Below are positions 60,981-64,000 of a DNA stretch of 64,000 nucleotides, in pieces (within the stretch, counting starts at the first letter, position 1; every line of letters starts with the position of its first letter). The stretch is taken from positions 1,121,290-1,185,289 of the forward strand of contig NZ_MAQX01000001.1 in assembly GCF_001682865.1 (NCBI RefSeq). The letters run 5' to 3'. Position numbers and translations under genes: made by a program. The DNA comes from Bacillus sp. FJAT-26390. GTDB taxonomy: Bacteria; Bacillota; Bacilli; Paenibacillales; Paenibacillaceae. Below the pieces are notes generated by a model that saw only the letters and a list, made by a program, of their open reading frames with translations, had not been told where the DNA came from and did no database searches.

Positions 60981-61007
60981 AAGCAGACCGCCTTTACTTC
61001 TGATTGA

Positions 61008-61727
61008 TTATGACTTTGAGGAATCCGGAGCGCAAAAACCGTCCGAACAAACGACGTCAGCGTCCCCTTCATTTACTTGTATGAAAGCAGGATGCTTCTC
61101 TTCCCAGACTTTGTTCAGCGTATCCAAAAATACCTCTGGAGATTGAGCGCCGGAAACGGCATATTTGCGGTCAACGACGTAGAATGGAACGCCGCGAATG
61201 CCAAGATTGCTGCCTTCCTCTTCTTCAGCGCGGACAGCATCGGCGAATTGATCCGTTTGGAGCATTTGAGCTACAGCCGCAGCATCCAGTCCAACTTCAG
61301 CTGCTAGCACGGCTAAGCGCTCGCGGTTGCCGACATTTTCACCATCTGTGAAATAGCCTTTGAACAATCTTTCGGACATCTCTTTATCCTTGCCCTGTTG
61401 TGCCGCGAAATGTACGAGTCGGTGAGCGTCAAAAGTATTGGTAGACACCGTACCTTCAAAATGGAAAGCAATGTCGACTGCGGCAGCTTGCTCCGCCACG
61501 TTAGCCGTCGTTTCTTTTGCCTTTTCGATGCTCATGCCATATTTGGAAGCAAGCATGCTGTACGTGCTTATGTTGGAGTCTGGATCAGCGCTTGGATCCA
61601 GCTCAAAGCTGCGGAACACAACCTCGATTTGATCCTTGTGAGCGAATTTCTCAAGCGCCTGCTCAAACTTTCTTTTGCCTATATAACAGAACGGACATAC
61701 ATAATCCGACCAAATTTCTACTTTCAT
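61008..61727 (-). CDS. DsbA family oxidoreductase, FrnE-like
   Basis: 239 residues. KVEIWSDYVCPFCYIGKRKFE carries the CPFC active site at residues ~11-14; thioredoxin fold with a large helical insert (VDIAFHFEGTVSTNTFDAHRLVHFAAQ) and GIRGVPFYVVDRKYAVSGAQ (cis-Pro loop). FrnE proteins are 2-hydroxychromene-2-carboxylate isomerase-like thiol oxidases. It lacks a signal peptide, so it is cytosolic. ATG 61727 follows GGAGGTG; the earlier frame to 61787 is rejected. It ends SSKS after CSDGFCAP, a further Cys pair near the C-terminus. Confidence 0.9.
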   Translation of the reverse strand: MKVEIWSDYVCPFCYIGKRKFEQALEKFAHKDQIEVVFRSFELDPSADPDSNISTYSMLASKYGMSIEKAKETTANVAEQAAAVDIAFHFEGTVSTNTFDAHRLVHFAAQQGKDKEMSERLFKGYFTDGENVGNRERLAVLAAEVGLDAAAVAQMLQTDQFADAVRAEEEEGSNLGIRGVPFYVVDRKYAVSGAQSPEVFLDTLNKVWEEKHPAFIQVNEGDADVVCSDGFCAPDSSKS

Positions 61728-61830
61728 AATGGACACCTCCGATAATTTTTCAATAAAAGTGTGATGCTTTATTTTATATTGTAACACGTTTAGTTACGAC
61801 TATGAAAACAGCTTTTCGACAAATTTTAAG

Positions 61831-61890
61831 AAAAAAAGAAAAAGCGATGCTCACCGCAAGCAATTTCGTTTGCTGGTGAGCATCGCATTT
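61831..61890 (-). terminator. Intrinsic terminator of sleB
   Basis: GCGATGCTCACC...GGTGAGCATCGC with AAGCAAA/TTTGCT-type inner pairing, T-rich on the minus strand. Confidence 0.9.
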
Positions 61891-61893
61891 TTA

Positions 61894-62553
61894 TTAAACT
61901 GCGAATATATGTCGGCCGATTTTAATCGTTTGCTTGCGTGACCAAATCCAATCGGATGTTGCTGTTTCAGGGTTAAAATAATACAAAGCCCCATTCGTTG
62001 GATCGTAGCCCTTAACCGCCTCTTGTGCTGCCTGATAAGCTGTTTTGTCTGGCGTTAGGCTGTACTGACCATCATCAACTGCTGTAAATGCCCTCGGCTG
62101 CTCGATAACGCCTTTAATCGAATTAGGGAAGCTCGAGGATGCCATTCTGTTCATGACTACAGCACCTACCGCCACCTGCCCCTTATACGATTCACCGCGT
62201 GCTTCGGCATAAATGATTCTTGCGAGCATATCAAGCTCGCTTTTGTTCACCGAAACCTTCTTGAGCGTTTCCCAAGTCTTCTTGCCAGCGACGCCATCAA
62301 CCCCAATTCCGTATGCTTTCTGGAATCGTTTCAAGGAATCAAGTGTCGTTGTGCCAAAGTAGGTCGTAACATCCTTGTTAAAATAACCTAACGTCTTTAG
62401 TCGATATTGTAAATCAGGAACATCAGGCCCTGAACTCCCGACTTTTAATGTTGCTGGTGATGCGGCCTGTACGGCTTGCATTGGAATGCCAAATGCCATC
62501 ATAAAAACAAGAATTAGTGCCATACTATATGGTATGAATTTTATATTCATCAT
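61894..62553 (-). CDS. sleB: Spore cortex-lytic enzyme SleB-type cell wall hydrolase
   Basis: 219 residues. The signal peptide ends VQAA. An N-terminal peptidoglycan-binding_1 domain (VGSSGPDVPDLQYRLKTLGYF, GVDGVAGKKTWETL) precedes the Hydrolase_2 domain, where LARIIYAEARGESYKGQVAVGAVVMNR has the catalytic Glu (YAEARGE). It cleaves spore cortex glycan at muramic-delta-lactam on germination. It has no neighbouring ypeB. ATG 62553 follows GGGAGG; the frame to 62604 is rejected. Confidence 0.9.
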   Translation of the reverse strand: MMNIKFIPYSMALILVFMMAFGIPMQAVQAASPATLKVGSSGPDVPDLQYRLKTLGYFNKDVTTYFGTTTLDSLKRFQKAYGIGVDGVAGKKTWETLKKVSVNKSELDMLARIIYAEARGESYKGQVAVGAVVMNRMASSSFPNSIKGVIEQPRAFTAVDDGQYSLTPDKTAYQAAQEAVKGYDPTNGALYYFNPETATSDWIWSRKQTIKIGRHIFAV

Positions 62554-62730
62554 AAAAGCAAAACCTCCCTTTTTTAAAAACCACACAAATTTTATGCAAA
62601 GCATATTAAGATTGGCAGCTGGTCGACTGACTCGTACGATTTTAGCACAGTTACTTTCGAATTGTAACCGAGAACCTAAAATTACATAGATTTACTAAAT
62701 AAGTGTTTTGTAAAGATTTATAGCAAAGGA

Positions 62731-62766
62731 TTGACTTATGAACTTAGTTGTAACTATAATAGTTAC
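62731..62766 (+). promoter_or_regulatory. Promoter and first palindromic operator of the oxidoreductase gene
   Basis: TTGACT (62731-62736), 18 bases, then TATAAT (62755-62760). GTAACTATAATAGTTAC (62750-62766) is a perfect inverted repeat centred on the -10 box, so a repressor bound here would block RNA polymerase. Confidence 0.75.
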
Positions 62767-62805
62767 ATGAAGCGAAGGCAGTCGCCTTTTATTTTTAATT
62801 TTGTT

Positions 62806-62822
62806 GTAACTATAATTGTTAC
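62806..62822 (+). promoter_or_regulatory. Second palindromic operator
   Basis: GTAACTATAATTGTTAC, one base off the first copy and 56 bases downstream of it. A protein-bridged loop between the copies is possible. It also contains TATAAT, so a second promoter cannot be excluded. Confidence 0.65.
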
Positions 62823-62877
62823 ATGATTGCCTTCTTAATATTAAGCTTTACTACATGAGAAAAAAGGAGTTTTTAAA

Positions 62878-63507
62878 ATGAAAATAGCCGTTATCGGAGC
62901 AGCAGGCCGTGCAGGAAGCCGTATTGTGGAGGAAGCAAAAAATCGGGGCCATCAAGTAACCGCCATCGTTCGTGATCCTTCCAAGCTTGCAAGCACGCAA
63001 GGTATCGAGGTTTTAGTTAAGGATGTATTCGAAACGGGCGCAGAGCTTGCAGGGTTCGATGCCGTCGTCAATTCCTTCTCTGCAAAACCAGGCGCTGAAC
63101 AACAACACGTTGACGTAATTAAACATTTGATCGCCTTTCTTAAACAAACGCCAGATACGGTCCTTTACAACGTTGGCGGCGCCGGCAGCCTTCTTGTAGA
63201 CGACAATGGTACACGTCTATTAGAGACACCTGAGTTCCCAGCTATCTATTATGCAACCGCCAAAGCGCAAAGCGATCAGCTTGATGTGCTTCGCGGTGAA
63301 AAAGAGCTGAAATGGACGTTTTTCAGCCCTGCGGCAATTTTTGAACCAGGCGAAAAAACAGGCAAAGTGAAGCTTGGCAATGACCATTTCCTTCTGAACG
63401 ATAATCATGAGAGCAAGCTAAGCATGGAAGACTATGCTTCCATCCTGCTTGACGAAATCGAACATCCTCAATTTCCAAATCAACGTTTTACAGCTATTAA
63501 CGTTTAA
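62878..63507 (+). CDS. NAD(P)H-binding oxidoreductase (YwnB-like)
   Basis: 209 residues. MKIAVIGAAGRAGSRIVEEA is the dinucleotide-binding turn (GxxGxxG), DAVVNSFSAKPG the second strand, and VLYNVGGAGSLLVDDNG a third. The family includes NmrA-like and NAD(P)H-flavin reductases controlled by MarR or HxlR proteins. It has its own promoter with twin operators and its own terminator. AAAAAAGGAG precedes the ATG. Confidence 0.85.
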   Translation: MKIAVIGAAGRAGSRIVEEAKNRGHQVTAIVRDPSKLASTQGIEVLVKDVFETGAELAGFDAVVNSFSAKPGAEQQHVDVIKHLIAFLKQTPDTVLYNVGGAGSLLVDDNGTRLLETPEFPAIYYATAKAQSDQLDVLRGEKELKWTFFSPAAIFEPGEKTGKVKLGNDHFLLNDNHESKLSMEDYASILLDEIEHPQFPNQRFTAINV

Positions 63508-63519
63508 TTTTGGTTTTAG

Positions 63520-63558
63520 AAAAACAAGCCTCTCGGGAAGAGGCTTGTTTTTTTTGGC
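63520..63558. terminator. Intrinsic terminator of the oxidoreductase gene
   Basis: AAAACAAGCCTCT and AGAGGCTTGTTTT around CGGGA, followed by a T8 run. Confidence 0.92.
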
Positions 63559-63638
63559 TGAATATCCCTATTTCCGTTGTCCGTCCCTTCCTCTCTTGTT
63601 ACAATGAACCTATTCCTTTTCGCTTAAAAAATGATATT

Positions 63639-63666
63639 TGTTTACATAATTATTATTATGTTCTTT
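63639..63666. repeat. dif-like 28-bp site, copy 2
   Basis: Arms TGTTTACATAA and TTATGTTCTTT flank TTATTA. The left arm agrees at 10 of 11 positions with the reverse complement of the Bacillus subtilis dif XerD-type arm as I recall it. It is 24 of 28 identical to the site at 42207, in the same orientation, and lies ~37 bases upstream of the XerS-like gene. Confidence 0.5.
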
Positions 63667-63702
63667 TAATGCCGTGAAGTAATTAGACAATTTATCAAAG
63701 GG

Positions 63703-64000
63703 GTGACTTTTATTAATATTTTGAAACAAAAGGATCGTGAAGAGCTCGACAAGAAGCTACCCTCTATGCCCTGGTATATCGAAAAATTTATTAATTATAA
63801 GCTGCCGGATCTATCCCCCTCCTCCCTTGTCGAATATATGAGAGATTATGAAACGTTTCTCCATTGGCTCATGGCGGAGGGGCTTTCAGAAGCTACCCAA
63901 TTGAAGGATGTCGCATTACTGGAGCTGGAAAAGCTTCATATGGACAGCATTGACGGTTTCCGCATGTATTTATCGACGTATAAAGAGGAGCGCAACAGCA
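63703..64000 (+). CDS. Tyrosine recombinase XerS-like, N-terminal part (runs off window)
   Basis: 99 codons of an unfinished frame. REELDKKLPSMPWYIEKFIN then YKLPDLSPSSLVEYMRDYETFLHWLMAEGL is the N-terminal core-binding domain of XerS-type recombinases of Bacillota. The start is uncertain: GTG 63703 overlaps AAAGGGGTG, and TTG 63721 and ATT 63712 are alternatives. The catalytic domain is outside the window. Confidence 0.75.
   Translation, partial: MTFINILKQKDREELDKKLPSMPWYIEKFINYKLPDLSPSSLVEYMRDYETFLHWLMAEGLSEATQLKDVALLELEKLHMDSIDGFRMYLSTYKEERNS

Noticed and set aside
1-64000. tRNA, rRNA, CRISPR arrays, insertion sequences
   Set aside because: Looked for by eye (TPsiC/anticodon-like patterns, repeated spacers, transposase motifs) and not seen.

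Overview
This window looks like chromosomal DNA of an endospore-forming Paenibacillus or a close relative in Paenibacillaceae. The grounds are strong Shine-Dalgarno sites, intrinsic terminators, spore germination and cortex-lysis genes (a complete gerA-type operon and sleB), a DUF4179 anti-sigma-like protein with its ECF sigma factor, YesN/AraC-type regulators, lipoprotein ABC sugar importers and a secreted GH46 chitosanase. No rRNA, tRNA, CRISPR array or insertion sequence was recognised. Everything is read by eye: family assignments rest on motifs and length, and no database search was run.

Layout. 0-13.8 kb: the 3' end of a molybdopterin oxidoreductase, an SDR, a GNAT, a 2-hydroxyacid dehydrogenase, chorismate synthase divergent from a LysR gene, namA divergent from an HxlR regulator, trhO, the remains of a second germinant receptor operon in gerK order (A-C-B), a glucosaminidase and two broken or suspect lipoprotein genes. 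14-26.2 kb: a sugar-acid utilisation locus with two SDRs and an enolase-superfamily enzyme converging on mannonate dehydratase plus an ABC importer, then an RraA-like protein and AraC, GntR and ROK regulators. 26.2-29.6 kb: an ECF sigma/DUF4179 pair, a HAD phosphatase behind a collapsed phzF fossil, a zinc-ribbon protein and a 26-residue membrane protein.

29.7-33.8 kb is the most striking block: an apparent operon of a D-Ala-D-X ligase, an alanine/serine racemase, a VanXY-like D,D-peptidase and a VanT-type membrane protein. These are the parts of a D-Ala-D-Ser (vanC/E/G-type) glycopeptide resistance system, with VanT split into two separate, reordered genes. A VanR/VanS-like two-component system lies 4 kb away at 37.8-39.6 kb beside a small methyltransferase.

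34-42.2 kb: an aldo/keto reductase, an AraC regulator, a GNAT, the chitosanase with an unusual leader, a sugar-phosphate isomerase-like protein and a Fur-boxed FhuF reductase. 42.2-64 kb: a tyrosine recombinase whose stop codon lies in a 28-bp dif-like site, the intact ger operon headed by an unlisted 45-residue membrane protein, a DinG-type helicase, a glycosyltransferase, a CLC transporter, uppP, a radical SAM protein, a DUF393/SRPBCC-DoxX/DUF4166 operon, a second two-component system, ydjO, a lactonase, a FrnE-like protein, sleB, an oxidoreductase behind two copies of a palindromic operator, and the start of a XerS-like recombinase. A second dif-like site, identical to the first at 24 of 28 positions, lies just upstream of that last gene.
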